A DNA stretch of 64,000 nt, from contig NZ_JAUDRZ010000008.1 in assembly GCF_030380735.1 (NCBI RefSeq), positions 62,001 to 126,000 on the forward strand. Reading direction: 5' to 3'. The notes below the pieces were generated by a model, which was not told where the DNA came from, made no database searches, and saw nothing but the letters and a program-made list of their open reading frames with translations. Of this stretch, positions 26,494 through 36,109 are shown in pieces; position 1 is the first letter of the stretch; the number at the start of each line of letters is the position of its first letter. The stretch is from Rhizobium sp. S152. Its GTDB lineage: Bacteria > Pseudomonadota > Alphaproteobacteria > Rhizobiales > Rhizobiaceae. The translations under genes were made by a program, and so were the position numbers.

Positions 26494-27573
26494 ATGAGTG
26501 AGCCAACCGCGGCATCGCCGCATCACGATTACGAAAAAGTCCTCAAGGACAGTTCGACCGACGTCGCCTCGTTCGACACGGACGACAAGAGTTTCCTTCA
26601 GAAGTTCCGGCATTTCCTGCATTCGAGCCCATCGGCGGTGTCGCTGATCGTGCTCGTGCTGTCGCTGGTCATCTTCGGCGCCCTCCTCGGCACCAAGTTC
26701 TTCTCCGCCTTCTCGCTCACGCTCATCCTTCAGCAGGTGGCGATCACGGGTATCGTCGGCGCCGCGCAGACGCTTGTCATCATGACGGCTGGTATCGATC
26801 TCTCGGTTGGCGCCATCATGGTGCTGTCCTCGGTGGTCATGGGCCAGTTCGTCTTCCGCTACGGCCTTCCGGTCGAGCTGGCCATCCTCTGCGGCTTTGC
26901 CGTCGGCGCGATCTGCGGCTTCATCAATGGCTGGCTCGTCGCCCGCATGAAGCTGCCGCCCTTCATCGTCACGCTCGGCATGTGGCAGATCGTTCTCGCG
27001 ACGAACTTCCTCTATTCCGCCAACGAGACGATCCGCGCCCAGGAAATCGAAACCACGGCGCCGCTCCTGCAGCTCTTCGGCGATACCTTCCGCATCGGCG
27101 GCGCGGTCTTCACCTATGGCGTCATCGCCATGGTGCTGCTGGTGGCCTTCCTCTGGTACGTGCTGAACCACACGCCCTGGGGCCGTCATCTCTACGCCGT
27201 CGGTGACGATCCGGAAGCGGCTGAACTGTCGGGTGTCAACGTCAAGCGCATGCTGATCTCGGTCTATGTCCTCTCCGGCATCATCTGTGCGCTCGCCGGC
27301 TGGGCTCTCATCGGCCGCATCGGCTCGGTATCGCCCACCGCCGGCCAGTTCGCCAACATCGAAAGCATCACCGCGGTGGTGATCGGCGGCATCTCGCTCT
27401 TCGGCGGTCGCGGCTCCGTTCTCGGCATGATGTTCGGCGCGCTCATCGTCGGCGTCTTCTCGCTCGGTCTGCGCCTGCTCGGCACGGACGTGCAATGGAC
27501 CTACCTCTTGATCGGCGTCCTCATCATCGTCGCGGTCGCGATCGACCAGTGGATCAGAAAGGCAGCAGGCTAA
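26494..27573 (+). CDS. frcC: Fructose ABC transporter, permease
   Basis: The 359-aa RbsC-type permease has about ten hydrophobic segments and the family loop ITAGIDLSVGAIMVLSSVVM (read here as VIMTAGIDLSVGAIMVLSSV) near residue 102, with the ATPase-coupling segment GDDPEAAELSGVNVKRMLIS near 235. The first 55 residues are hydrophilic and cytosolic. ATG 26494 follows GGGAGGA; the frame is open upstream through the repeat, but that is not coding. The stop overlaps the frcA start by one base (TAATG). Confidence 0.93.
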   Translation: MSEPTAASPHHDYEKVLKDSSTDVASFDTDDKSFLQKFRHFLHSSPSAVSLIVLVLSLVIFGALLGTKFFSAFSLTLILQQVAITGIVGAAQTLVIMTAGIDLSVGAIMVLSSVVMGQFVFRYGLPVELAILCGFAVGAICGFINGWLVARMKLPPFIVTLGMWQIVLATNFLYSANETIRAQEIETTAPLLQLFGDTFRIGGAVFTYGVIAMVLLVAFLWYVLNHTPWGRHLYAVGDDPEAAELSGVNVKRMLISVYVLSGIICALAGWALIGRIGSVSPTAGQFANIESITAVVIGGISLFGGRGSVLGMMFGALIVGVFSLGLRLLGTDVQWTYLLIGVLIIVAVAIDQWIRKAAG

Positions 27574-28355
27574 TGGCTACCGAACCCCTTCTCATGGCGC
27601 GTGGTCTCGTCAAGCGCTACGGCCGCGTCACCGCCCTCGACCATGCGGATTTCGATCTCTATCCGGGCGAAATCCTGGCGGTGATCGGCGATAACGGCGC
27701 CGGCAAGTCCTCGCTCATCAAGGCGATCTCCGGCGCCATCCGCCCCGACGAAGGCGAAATCCGCCTCGAGGGCCAGCCGATCAACTTCCATTCGCCGATG
27801 GAAGCCAGAAAGGCCGGCATCGAGACCGTCTACCAGAACCTTGCCCTGTCGCCGGCGCTCTCGATCGCCGACAACATGTTCCTCGGCCGCGAGATCCGCA
27901 AGCCGGGCTTCATGGGCAAGTTCATGCGCAAGCTCGATCACTCGGCGATGGAAAAGATGGCGCGTCAGAAGCTCACCGAGCTTGGCCTGATGACCATCCA
28001 GAACATCAACCAGGCGGTGGAAACGCTGTCCGGCGGCCAGCGCCAGGGGGTTGCGGTGGCGCGTGCAGCGGCTTTCGGCTCCAAGGTCATCATTCTCGAC
28101 GAGCCGACGGCGGCGTTGGGCGTCAAGGAAAGCCGTCGGGTGCTCGAACTTATCCTCGATGTCCGCTCGCGCGGCATCCCGATCGTGCTGATCTCGCACA
28201 ACATGCCGCATGTCTTCGAGGTGGCGGATCGGATACACATACACCGTCTCGGTCGCCGCCTCACGGTGATCGATCCGAAGGAATACACCATGTCCGATGC
28301 GGTTGCCTTCATGACCGGCGCCAAGTCGGTCCCCACGGAGCCGGTTGCCGCATGA
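27573..28355 (+). CDS. frcA: Fructose ABC transporter, ATPase
   Basis: The 260-aa protein is a single ABC ATPase domain, unlike the fused double-domain RbsA/XylG type; this is usual for Frc systems. Walker A is GDNGAGKSSLIKAISG near residue 40, the Q-loop is VYQNLALSPALS, the signature is LSGGQRQGVAVARA and Walker B is VIILDEPTAALG. It overlaps frcC (TAATG) and frcK (ATGA), so frcC-frcA-frcK are tightly coupled. Confidence 0.94.
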   Translation: MATEPLLMARGLVKRYGRVTALDHADFDLYPGEILAVIGDNGAGKSSLIKAISGAIRPDEGEIRLEGQPINFHSPMEARKAGIETVYQNLALSPALSIADNMFLGREIRKPGFMGKFMRKLDHSAMEKMARQKLTELGLMTIQNINQAVETLSGGQRQGVAVARAAAFGSKVIILDEPTAALGVKESRRVLELILDVRSRGIPIVLISHNMPHVFEVADRIHIHRLGRRLTVIDPKEYTMSDAVAFMTGAKSVPTEPVAA

Positions 28356-28978
28356 GCATGACAATTGAAGACATCGCCGGCGAGGTCATCCGCCGCGCCG
28401 GCGACCAGAAGCGCTTCCTGATCGCCATCGCCGGCCCGCCCGGCGCCGGCAAGTCGACCATGGCGGATCACATCGCCGATGCGCTCAGGGCGCGCGGCGA
28501 AACCGCCGCCGTCCTGCCGATGGATGGTTTCCACATGGACAACGCCATCCTCATCGAGCGCGGCCTGCTTGCCCGCAAGGGCATCCCCGAAACCTTCGAC
28601 GTGCGTGGGTTCCTCGATATCATCCGCGCCGTGCGCCCGGCCGACCAGGAGGTTCTCGTTCCGGTCTTCGACCGCTCGCGGGAACTCGCCATCGCCTCGG
28701 CCCGGCCGATCACGCCGGAGCACCGCTTCATCATCGTCGAGGGCAACTATCTGCTGTTCAGCCAGGGCAAGTGGAGCGAGCTCGAAGGCATCTTCGATTA
28801 TTCGATCATGCTCGCCCCGCCAATCGAGGTGCTTGAGGAACGCCTCTGGGCACGCTGGCGCGGCTACAAACTGAGCGAAGAGGAATCCGCCAGGAAGGTC
28901 TACGAGAACGACCTTCCCAACGGCCGGCTGATCCTCGGCAACCGCCGTCGCGCCGACGTCACCTTCGAGACCGACTAA
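28352..28978 (+). CDS. frcK: Kinase-like P-loop protein of the fructose locus
   Basis: The 208-aa nucleoside/pantothenate-kinase-like P-loop protein has Walker A IAGPPGAGKSTMADHI near residue 33, PMDGFHMDNAIL near 58 and FIIVEGNYLLF near 127. It overlaps frcA by 4 nt. It matches the fourth gene of frcBCAK of Sinorhizobium; there, reported fructose transport does not strictly need it, and its substrate is unsettled. The lid-like WARWRGYKLSEEESARKV suggests phosphotransfer to a small molecule. Confidence 0.88.
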   Translation: MSMTIEDIAGEVIRRAGDQKRFLIAIAGPPGAGKSTMADHIADALRARGETAAVLPMDGFHMDNAILIERGLLARKGIPETFDVRGFLDIIRAVRPADQEVLVPVFDRSRELAIASARPITPEHRFIIVEGNYLLFSQGKWSELEGIFDYSIMLAPPIEVLEERLWARWRGYKLSEEESARKVYENDLPNGRLILGNRRRADVTFETD

Positions 28979-29095
28979 ACGCCGGAACGCGCCGGCGGTC
29001 CGATGTAGAATTGACCTTCGGAATGTTGCCATCGGCTGCATTGGGGTGATAATCCCCCGGCTGAACCTTGAAGGTCAGCCGCCGGAGTCTCCTCA

Positions 29096-30136
29096 ATGCA
29101 ATCGATCACCATCCGCCGCCCCGATGATTGGCACCTGCACCTGCGCGACGGCGCCATGCTGGAGGGCGTCATCGGCGATACCAGCCGCGACTTCGCACGC
29201 GCCATCATCATGCCGAACCTCGTTCCGCCGGTGGTGACCACCGCCGATGCCGAGGCCTACAAGGCGCGTATCATGGCAGCCCTGCCGAAGGGCGATCGTT
29301 TCCAGCCGTTGATGACGCTCTACCTCACCGAACACACCGACCCCGATGATGTCGAGAAGGGCAAGGCAAGCGGTCTCATCACCGCCGTCAAGCTTTACCC
29401 CGCCGGCGCCACCACCAATTCGCACGGCGGCGTGCGCGATATCGAAGAGGCCATGCCGGTGCTGGAGCGCATGGCGAAAATCGGCCTTCCGCTTTGCGTT
29501 CACGGCGAAGTAACGACATCGGATGTCGATATCTTCGACCGCGAGGCGGTCTTCATCGAAACCGTCCTCGATCCGTTGCGCAAGCGCCTTCCGGAACTGA
29601 AGGTGACGATGGAGCATGTGACGACCAAGGACGGCATCGACTACATCAAGTCGTCCAAGGCCAATCTCGCCGGCTCGATCACCACCCATCACCTGATCAT
29701 CAACCGCAATGCCATTTTGGTTGGCGGCATCCGGCCGCACTATTATTGCCTGCCGGTCGCCAAGCGCGAACTTCACCGCCTTGCCCTGCGTGCCGCTGCG
29801 GTGAGCGGCGATCCGCGCTTCTTCCTGGGAACGGATTCGGCGCCGCATGTCGATCCGCTGAAGGAATGCGCCTGCGGCTGCGCCGGCATCTACACCTCGG
29901 TGAATACGATGAGCTGCCTTGCCCACGTCTTCGAACAGGAAAATGCCCTCGACAAGCTGGAAGCCTTCACCTCGCTGAACGGCCCGGCCTGGTATAGTCT
30001 TCCCGTAAATGAGGAAAGTCTAATTCTCGTCAAGCGGCCGGATCCCGTTCAGTTTCCGTCGAAGATCGAGACCGGCGCCGGAACGGTAACTGTTTTCGAT
30101 CCAATGTTCCCGCTGCATTGGGACGTTCAGCGATAG
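29096..30136 (+). CDS. pyrC: Dihydroorotase (class II)
   Basis: The 346-aa zinc amidohydrolase cyclises carbamoyl-aspartate to dihydroorotate in pyrimidine synthesis. Metal ligands are visible: [13 protein letters not shown] at the N-terminus (HxH), the carbamylated Lys in [17 protein letters not shown] near 98, VHGEVT near 137, [11 protein letters not shown] near 198 and GTDSAPH near 246. The length is typical of the short single-gene class. The Shine-Dalgarno is CGGAG. It is transcribed with frcK upstream by about 117 nt but is probably a separate unit. Confidence 0.96.
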   Translation: MQSITIRRPDDWHLHLRDGAMLEGVIGDTSRDFARAIIMPNLVPPVVTTADAEAYKARIMAALPKGDRFQPLMTLYLTEHTDPDDVEKGKASGLITAVKLYPAGATTNSHGGVRDIEEAMPVLERMAKIGLPLCVHGEVTTSDVDIFDREAVFIETVLDPLRKRLPELKVTMEHVTTKDGIDYIKSSKANLAGSITTHHLIINRNAILVGGIRPHYYCLPVAKRELHRLALRAAAVSGDPRFFLGTDSAPHVDPLKECACGCAGIYTSVNTMSCLAHVFEQENALDKLEAFTSLNGPAWYSLPVNEESLILVKRPDPVQFPSKIETGAGTVTVFDPMFPLHWDVQR

Positions 30137-30180
30137 AAATTATTCTTTAAGACCGGGATCTATATTGTCGGATCTCCTTG

Positions 30181-30205
30181 ATGGTGGCATGCATGTGCCA
30201 CCGTC
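30181..30205 (+). terminator. Candidate terminator after pyrC
   Basis: GGTGGCA-tgcatg-TGCCACC, a perfect 7-bp stem that can extend to 10 with a wobble. The T run follows about 9 nt later (GATTTTTC), so it is atypical. Confidence 0.4.
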
Positions 30206-30323
30206 ACGTCGATTTTTCTTTGACCATTTCATTTTTAACGAAGCCGCTAAGACATTGGTCATAACCCGATGGCTAGTCTGCGGAAGATTGAGGACTGCGG
30301 CATTAGCCGCATGGGTTTGAAGC

Positions 30324-31502
30324 ATGACGCTTGATTACAACTCCCTGCTGATCGCGCTTGCCGTTTCGGCAAGCTGCCTGGCAGCAACCTTGTTCGGCAG
30401 CTGGATAGGGCGCCGTACGGAAACCTTTCTTCTCGCTTGTACATTCGGGCTCGTGCTGGTCGTGGGCGGCATCGTCGTGTACGGCATGTATGTCGCCGAG
30501 CCGTCCCCGTCGCTGGGCGCGGCGACCTTCGCGTTCCTCCATTCCGGCATCGCCATGGCATGGGGTGCCGGATATGAATTCCGCACAGGGCGTTTTCCTG
30601 TCATTCGCACCGTCATCTGCGCTGCCGGCGCAGTGATCCTGTCCGTGCCGCCCATTGTCTTCGGCTATGACGGCCTCGGCTTCATCGCTCAAAACACCAT
30701 GCTGTCGGTCGTCATCTTCGCGACCGCCTACCAGTACTGGCTTGCCCGTGCCGAGGCACGTGCGCCGCTGATCGCGATCACCGTTCTCTATTCGCTGACC
30801 GCCGCTTCGTTCGCCCTGTGCGCCATCGTTCTGATCGCCGGCGGCAAGCTGGTGCTGGAGGCCGCGCCGAGCGGCTGGGCGGAAGATCTCAACATCGGCG
30901 TCTGCATTGCCAGCATGACCGGCATCGGCGCCTTGTCGCTGGCGCTTTACCAGTGGCGCGTCGCCGCCCGTCATCGTATCGAGGCAATCACCGATCCTCT
31001 GACCGGCCTGCTCAACCGCCGCGCCCTGTTCGACCGCTACGGCGGCCGCACGATGGATGCCGCCACCGCCGTCGTCGTCTTCGATATCGATCATTTCAAG
31101 TCGATCAACGACACCCACGGCCATGCGGCGGGCGATCAGGTCCTGAGAGCCTTCGCGGCGATCCTGGACGAAAACTGCCGCGCCGGAGACGCCGTCGCGA
31201 GGTTGGGCGGCGAAGAGTTCGCACTGGTGCTCGAAAACGCAAAGGCCGGCCATGTCGAAGTGGTGGCCGATCGCATCCGCAAGAGCTTCGAGAGTTTCGA
31301 ATTTCGCGCCGAAGGCAAGGCAGTGCGGTGCACTGTCAGCGCCGGCGTCGCACTGGCGCGCATTGTGCCCACGCATTTCGATGCCATGCTGAGCGCCGCC
31401 GACAAGGCGCTCTACGGTGCCAAGCGCGGCGGCCGCAATCGGGTGGAGCTCGCCAGCCACCTCCACACCGTTCCAGCTGAAACGGTTCGTACGGGCTCTT
31501 GA
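30324..31502 (+). CDS. Membrane diguanylate cyclase (GGDEF)
   Basis: The 392-aa protein has a membrane domain of about six helices (residues 5-215) followed by a GGDEF domain at about 225-385. The active site reads GGEEF (VARLGGEEFALVL). An intact RxxD inhibitory site (RAGD) lies five residues upstream, so activity and product inhibition are both expected. The N-terminal sensor module is not assigned. The start at 30324 gives MTLDYNSLLIALAVSASCLA. It ends 20 nt from the convergent MgtC-like gene. Confidence 0.9.
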   Translation: MTLDYNSLLIALAVSASCLAATLFGSWIGRRTETFLLACTFGLVLVVGGIVVYGMYVAEPSPSLGAATFAFLHSGIAMAWGAGYEFRTGRFPVIRTVICAAGAVILSVPPIVFGYDGLGFIAQNTMLSVVIFATAYQYWLARAEARAPLIAITVLYSLTAASFALCAIVLIAGGKLVLEAAPSGWAEDLNIGVCIASMTGIGALSLALYQWRVAARHRIEAITDPLTGLLNRRALFDRYGGRTMDAATAVVVFDIDHFKSINDTHGHAAGDQVLRAFAAILDENCRAGDAVARLGGEEFALVLENAKAGHVEVVADRIRKSFESFEFRAEGKAVRCTVSAGVALARIVPTHFDAMLSAADKALYGAKRGGRNRVELASHLHTVPAETVRTGS

Positions 31503-31522
31503 TCCTCATGCCTGGTTGATCT

Positions 31523-32803
31523 CTAGGCCAGCCACAACCCGCGCAGCGACAGATATCCAACAGCACCCAGGCCAACGGCGACCGCCGAAGCGACGCCGAG
31601 CGCCGTCCCGTATTCGCGGCGCCCGGCGGTGAAGGCGAGCGCCACCTTCGCGATCATGTTGACCGCCACCGCGATCAGGATGACGTCGGCCGCCGTTATC
31701 ACGCCGATCGTCGAGCCGACGAGACGCGCGGTGGAGAGCGTGATTGCGTCGACATCGACAAGTCCCGATATGGCCGACACGACGAAGAGCGCCGATGGCC
31801 CGACATATTCGATCGCGATCTTGGAGACGAGGCTAATCAGGCCAAGCAGCAGGGCGAATGAGATCACCGTCTGCAGTTCGAACGGGTTCTTCAGCCCGAT
31901 CTCGGGCGCCTGCGCGTCCGATTTCGAGCGCCACGCCGAAATGAAACTTGTGGCGAGAAATCCGAGGATGGCGGGGACGAGCGCCGAGGCCAGCGGCCCA
32001 AACATGCTGAAGGACAGCGCGCTGGCGATAATGAGCACGCGCGCGAAGGACAACGCGCCCGCGATTGCCGCACCCGCCGCCAGATGCCGCGCGCTTTGCG
32101 GCGCCTCGGTCGAATAGCGGGCGAAGGAGAGCGTTAGCGCGGTCGACGAAACGAGCCCGCCCGCCGCACCCGCGAGCAATATGCCGCGGCTGGTGCCCAT
32201 CAGCCGGATCGCCACATAGCCCGCGAACGAGAGTGTTGCGATGGTGATCGTCAGGAGCCAGAGCGAGTAGGGATTGAGCGCTCCCCAGGGGTCGAGTGCC
32301 CTGTCCGGCAGCAGGGGCAGCGCGATCACCGTCATGGCGAGCAGCATCAGCGCGGATCTGAGTTCCACCCATGTCAGCCCCTGCAGGAAGCCATGCAGGC
32401 TCGTGCGCGCCGCCAGCACCACGGTCGTCGCGACAGCGCCGGCACCGGCCGTTGTGACGTCGCCGACCGCAGCGAGTACGCCCAGCGCGAAGACCGCGAG
32501 CGCCGCCACGATCGAGGTGATGCCGTAATCCTTGTCTTCGATCGCCTCCTGCCATTTGCCCGCGATGTAGACGAGGCCGAGCAGGGCGGCGATCGTCGCC
32601 GGCAGGAAGGGGCCGGTCAGCGGCTGCAGCGTGCCGACCACGCCGCCGAGAAAACCCGTGAGCCCAAAGGTACGGATGCCCGCCGTGCGTCCGCCCTCAC
32701 GCACCTCGCGCTCGGTCCAGCCGCGCTCGACGCCGACGAGAAGACCGATGGCAAGCGCGACGCCGAGACGGCGGAAGACCTCGATGTGTTCCATGGCGTT
32801 CAC
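31523..32803 (-). CDS. MgtC/SapB-DUF4010 membrane protein
   Basis: The 426-aa polytopic protein has an N-terminal MgtC/SapB-like domain (RLGVALAIGLLVGVERGWTE at about residues 11-30, then AGIRTFGLTGFLGGVVGTL) and a C-terminal DUF4010 domain with about eight helices (GTSRGILLAGAAGGLVSSTA near 207). The function of this fusion family is unsettled; MgtC relatives are tied to magnesium stress. The annotated start is GTG 32803; ATG 32794 is equally possible as no clear ribosome site exists. Confidence 0.85.
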   Translation of the reverse strand: MNAMEHIEVFRRLGVALAIGLLVGVERGWTEREVREGGRTAGIRTFGLTGFLGGVVGTLQPLTGPFLPATIAALLGLVYIAGKWQEAIEDKDYGITSIVAALAVFALGVLAAVGDVTTAGAGAVATTVVLAARTSLHGFLQGLTWVELRSALMLLAMTVIALPLLPDRALDPWGALNPYSLWLLTITIATLSFAGYVAIRLMGTSRGILLAGAAGGLVSSTALTLSFARYSTEAPQSARHLAAGAAIAGALSFARVLIIASALSFSMFGPLASALVPAILGFLATSFISAWRSKSDAQAPEIGLKNPFELQTVISFALLLGLISLVSKIAIEYVGPSALFVVSAISGLVDVDAITLSTARLVGSTIGVITAADVILIAVAVNMIAKVALAFTAGRREYGTALGVASAVAVGLGAVGYLSLRGLWLA

Positions 32804-32959
32804 GATATCGCCGCCACGCCGCTAAGCAAGCCCGAACAAATGATGCCGGTGGTGCATTCCCGTGTTCGATGCCAATCGTTGCTGTCGCGGAAACTTCAAG
32901 GGCAGGCGGCCCCGCTCGATGCGGATGCCGCCTGCCCATTTTCGATCGATGTCGGACGT

Positions 32960-33862
32960 CTAGGCCCGGATCCTGGCATCCCTGATCGAACGGGCGACTT
33001 CGGAGTGCACGGTGTTGCGTCCGCCGTTCTTGGCTCCGTAGAGCTTGCGGTCGGCCGCCATCAGCATGGACTTAAGGGTCTCGCTCACCGGATCGCCGCG
33101 ATAGACGCCGAAGCTTGCCGTCACACGGCCTTTCGGCAGCGGCCCCACCGTCTTCGCCTCGAACTGCGACCGCAGGCGCTCGGCAATCGCGATGGCGTCG
33201 TCGATATCGGTCTTCGGCAGGACGAGGCAGAATTCCTCGCCGCCGATCCTCGCCGCGATGTCATAGGGGCGCAGGTTCTGCTGGATGGTGGCGCCCGCCA
33301 TCATCAGCACCTGATCGCCGACATCGTGGCCGAACTGGTCGTTGATCGACTTGAAGTGGTCGAGGTCGAAGACCACGACGGAAAGCGGCGTGCGCTCGCG
33401 CGCGGCACGGTTGATCTCGAGCGTGCCGATATCCTTGAGCCAGCGGCGATTGCCTAGGCCGGTCAGCACATCCGTCGTCGCCTGACGGCGCAATTGCGAA
33501 AGCGTGGCGTCGAGCTCGGCGATCAGCGTCGAGATGCCGTTCGATACGATGCCGACCTCGTCCCGCCTTTGGGAGCGTACCGACCGCACAGCGCCCGATG
33601 AGCGATAGATCTCCACGACGCCGGCGACGTCGTTGAGCGGCCTTATCATCGACCAAACGGACGAGAGGCAGAAGGCGGTGCCCAGTAGCGTCGCGGCCAG
33701 CACCGTCAGCAGGACAGGCACAACTTCGTTATGGAAGCCGGTGAAAAGATAGACGACGAGCGCGATAAGAGGCACGTGCGTCGACACAAAGCAAACTGAG
33801 AAAATCTTGAGCGTGAGCGACGTGCTGAACCTTTGAAGCACGTTGGACATCGTCAGGCGCAT
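32960..33862 (-). CDS. Membrane diguanylate cyclase (GGDEF)
   Basis: The 300-aa protein has two membrane helices (residues about 18-38 and 47-67), a HAMP-like linker and a GGDEF domain (residues about 125-285). The active site is GGEEF (ARIGGEEFCLVLP), with an RPYD I-site five residues upstream. AAGGAG lies 6 nt before ATG 33862, which decides the start; the upstream ATG at 33877 lies 5' of this AAGGAG. It is the second cyclase within 3 kb and is divergent from pyrE. Confidence 0.9.
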   Translation of the reverse strand: MRLTMSNVLQRFSTSLTLKIFSVCFVSTHVPLIALVVYLFTGFHNEVVPVLLTVLAATLLGTAFCLSSVWSMIRPLNDVAGVVEIYRSSGAVRSVRSQRRDEVGIVSNGISTLIAELDATLSQLRRQATTDVLTGLGNRRWLKDIGTLEINRAARERTPLSVVVFDLDHFKSINDQFGHDVGDQVLMMAGATIQQNLRPYDIAARIGGEEFCLVLPKTDIDDAIAIAERLRSQFEAKTVGPLPKGRVTASFGVYRGDPVSETLKSMLMAADRKLYGAKNGGRNTVHSEVARSIRDARIRA

Positions 33863-34297
33863 TCGGGACTCCTTCATGGTGTCTTTGGGCGCTGCGAAAA
33901 TGGCGACGATCTCTCACCTCGTTCTTAATGGAATGGTTCGAATGTGAGCGATCGTGTTAACATTTCGCTCATATCCGATCTTCAGCCCCTGCTTATCAAA
34001 GCATATGATTATCCTCTAAAATTTTGCGAGATTGTGGAAAATCGAATTGCTCGCAAAGTAAAAACCAGCCATGGTTTTGGGAGTGCCAAAAACTCGCGTG
34101 ACACGCGCGCACCATTATCTTGCGGAAGCTCTGTTCTGCTATCTGGCGTCGATCGATCGGCGCCTGTCGATGAACCGAAACCGCATATTTTTTGGCATCA
34201 TTCCCGCGTCGAAAGCTCGCTCCATTCTGGAAACTTGCGACACTTGCTGCTATTGGCCCATAAGTTTGAGCACAAGATCCAGGCAAAGGAGAGAACG
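33863..34297. promoter_or_regulatory. AT-richer intergenic region with two dyads upstream of pyrE
   Basis: This 435-bp region has GAGCGA/TCGCTC around 33951-33975 and TTTGCGAG/CTCGCAAA around 34022-34060. Both share a GCGA(G)/(C)TCGC core. No gene is convincing here. The dyads may be operators for pyrE or the divergent cyclase, or transcript hairpins. Confidence 0.35.
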
Positions 34298-34987
34298 ATG
34301 ATCCAGGCAACATTCACCGACCGCAAAGTCATGGCCGAACTGGTGGCGAAGATGCTGTGGGAGATCAAGGCCGTTCACTTCAATGCCACTCAGCCCTACA
34401 AGTTCGCCTCCGGCATGGCGAGCCCCGTCTATATCGACTGCCGCAAGCTTCTCTCCTTCCCGCGCGTCCGCTCGACGGTCATGGATTTCGCCGCCAGCGT
34501 CGTGCTGCGAGAAGCGGGCTTCGAGAAGTTCGATTGCATCGCCGGTGGCGAAACGGCTGGCATTCCTTTTGCGGCCCTTCTCGCCGATCGTCTCGGCCTG
34601 CCGATGATCTACGTCCGCAAGCAGCCGAAAGGCCACGGCCGCAACGCCCAGATCGAGGGCAACATGCCGGAGGGTTCGCGCGTGCTCGTTATCGAGGACC
34701 TGACGACGGCGGGCGGCAGCATGTTCAAGTTTATCGACGCCGTGCGCGCCGCCGGCGGCATTGTCGATCATGGCATTGCGCTGTTCTATTACGGCATCTT
34801 CGATGAGGGCGCACTGCGCTTCGCCGATGGCAAGGTCAAGCTGCACTACATCGCCACCTGGCGCGATGTGCTTGCTGTCGCCAAGGAGCAGCAGCTGTTC
34901 GATCAGAACACCTTGAACGAGGTCGAATCCTTCCTCGACGCGCCGCTCGCCTGGTCGGGCCGCAACGGCGGTATTTCGTCACTTTGA
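34298..34987 (+). CDS. pyrE: Orotate phosphoribosyltransferase
   Basis: The 229-aa PRTase transfers phosphoribose from PRPP to orotate. The PRPP loop is [20 protein letters not shown] near residue 128, and the flexible loop region has [27 protein letters not shown] before ATG 34298 fixes the start; the longer open frame lacks family similarity. The length is typical of alphaproteobacterial PyrE. It is on the plus strand, followed by the fructokinase after 90 nt. Confidence 0.95.
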   Translation: MIQATFTDRKVMAELVAKMLWEIKAVHFNATQPYKFASGMASPVYIDCRKLLSFPRVRSTVMDFAASVVLREAGFEKFDCIAGGETAGIPFAALLADRLGLPMIYVRKQPKGHGRNAQIEGNMPEGSRVLVIEDLTTAGGSMFKFIDAVRAAGGIVDHGIALFYYGIFDEGALRFADGKVKLHYIATWRDVLAVAKEQQLFDQNTLNEVESFLDAPLAWSGRNGGISSL

Positions 34988-35077
34988 GTGAATAATTGCT
35001 CACGGCGCTTTGCTTTTGCCATGAAGTTATCTAATCGATTGAGCATCGACAGATCGTAATGCCCCTGGGAGACGGAC

Positions 35078-36004
35078 ATGATTTTGTGCTGTGGAGAAGC
35101 GTTGATCGACATGCTGCCGCGGGAGACGACGCTCGGCGAAAAGGGCTTCGCGCCCTATGCCGGCGGCGCCATCTTCAACACGGCGATCGCGCTCGGGCGC
35201 CTGGGCATTCCCACTTCCTTCTTCACCGGCCTCGCCGATGACATGATGGGCGAGATCCTGCAGGAGACCTTGAAGGCGAGCAATGTCGACTTCAGCCTCT
35301 GCGCCATCAGCCCGCGCCCCTCGACCGTCGCCTTCGTCAAGCTCGTCAACGGCCAGGCGACCTACGCCTTCTATGACGAAGGTACCGCCGGCCGCATGAT
35401 CACCACCGACGATCTGCCCGCTCTCGGCGACGATTGCGAGGCGCTGCACTTCGGCGCCATCAGCCTGATCCCCAGCCCCTGCGGCGAAACCTACGAGGCG
35501 CTTCTCGACCGCGAGGCGGACAAGCGCGTCATCTCGCTCGACCCGAACATCCGCCCCGGCTTCATCAAGGACAAGCAGGCCCACATGGCGCGCATCAAGC
35601 GCATGGCCGCCAAGTCCGATATCCTGAAATTCTCCGACGAGGACCTGGAGTGGTTCGGCCTCGAAGGTAGTCATGACGACCTCGCCGCCCACTGGCTGAA
35701 CCACGGCGCCAAGCTGGTCGTCATCACCAAGGGCGCCGAGGGCGCGACGGGCTATACGAGCCACCGCAAGGTCACCGTTCCCAGCCAGCGGGTCACCGTG
35801 GTCGATACCGTCGGCGCCGGCGATACATTCGATGCCGGCGTTCTCGCCTCGCTGAAGATGGATGGCCTGCTGACCAAGGCGCAGGTCGCCTCGCTGGATG
35901 AAAAGGCGCTCACCAACGCCCTTTCGCTTGGCGCCAAGGCTGCAGCCGTTACGGTCTCCCGCGCTGGCGCCAACCCGCCATGGGCCAAGGAAATCGGCCT
36001 CTAG
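35078..36004 (+). CDS. PfkB-family sugar kinase, probable fructokinase
   Basis: The 308-aa PfkB carbohydrate kinase begins MILCCGEALIDMLPRET. PfkB signature 1 is FAPYAGGAIFNTAIALGRLG near residue 25; signature 2 is VVDTVGAGDTFDAGVLASLK near 244 with the catalytic Asp. It probably phosphorylates fructose delivered by FrcBCA, feeding fructose-6-phosphate to pgi further along the window. The sequence cannot exclude a related ketose or deoxyketose substrate. Confidence 0.88.
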   Translation: MILCCGEALIDMLPRETTLGEKGFAPYAGGAIFNTAIALGRLGIPTSFFTGLADDMMGEILQETLKASNVDFSLCAISPRPSTVAFVKLVNGQATYAFYDEGTAGRMITTDDLPALGDDCEALHFGAISLIPSPCGETYEALLDREADKRVISLDPNIRPGFIKDKQAHMARIKRMAAKSDILKFSDEDLEWFGLEGSHDDLAAHWLNHGAKLVVITKGAEGATGYTSHRKVTVPSQRVTVVDTVGAGDTFDAGVLASLKMDGLLTKAQVASLDEKALTNALSLGAKAAAVTVSRAGANPPWAKEIGL

Positions 36005-36104
36005 AGCAATTCCACTTTTCTTCGAATCGCGGAACAGCTCTATCCTTTTGTTTTCACGCAATTCCGGACGGAAAACCGCTTTGCACTTTTACTGGAATTG
36101 CTCT
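36003..36104. repeat. RIME-like Rhizobium intergenic repeat
   Basis: A 102-bp element with 12-bp perfect terminal inverted repeats AGAGCAATTCCA and TGGAATTGCTCT. Inside are GGAACAGCTCTATCC and ACGCAATTCCGGACGGAAAA, which I recognise from the dispersed mosaic repeats of Rhizobiaceae. It starts on the fructokinase stop codon and ends 5 nt before the convergent hydrolase gene. Confidence 0.8.
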
Positions 36105-36109
36105 GAGCC

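Noticed and set aside
34071-34301. 76-codon plus-strand frame upstream of pyrE
   Set aside because: No ribosome site, mixed composition, and it overlaps the pyrE ribosome site and start.
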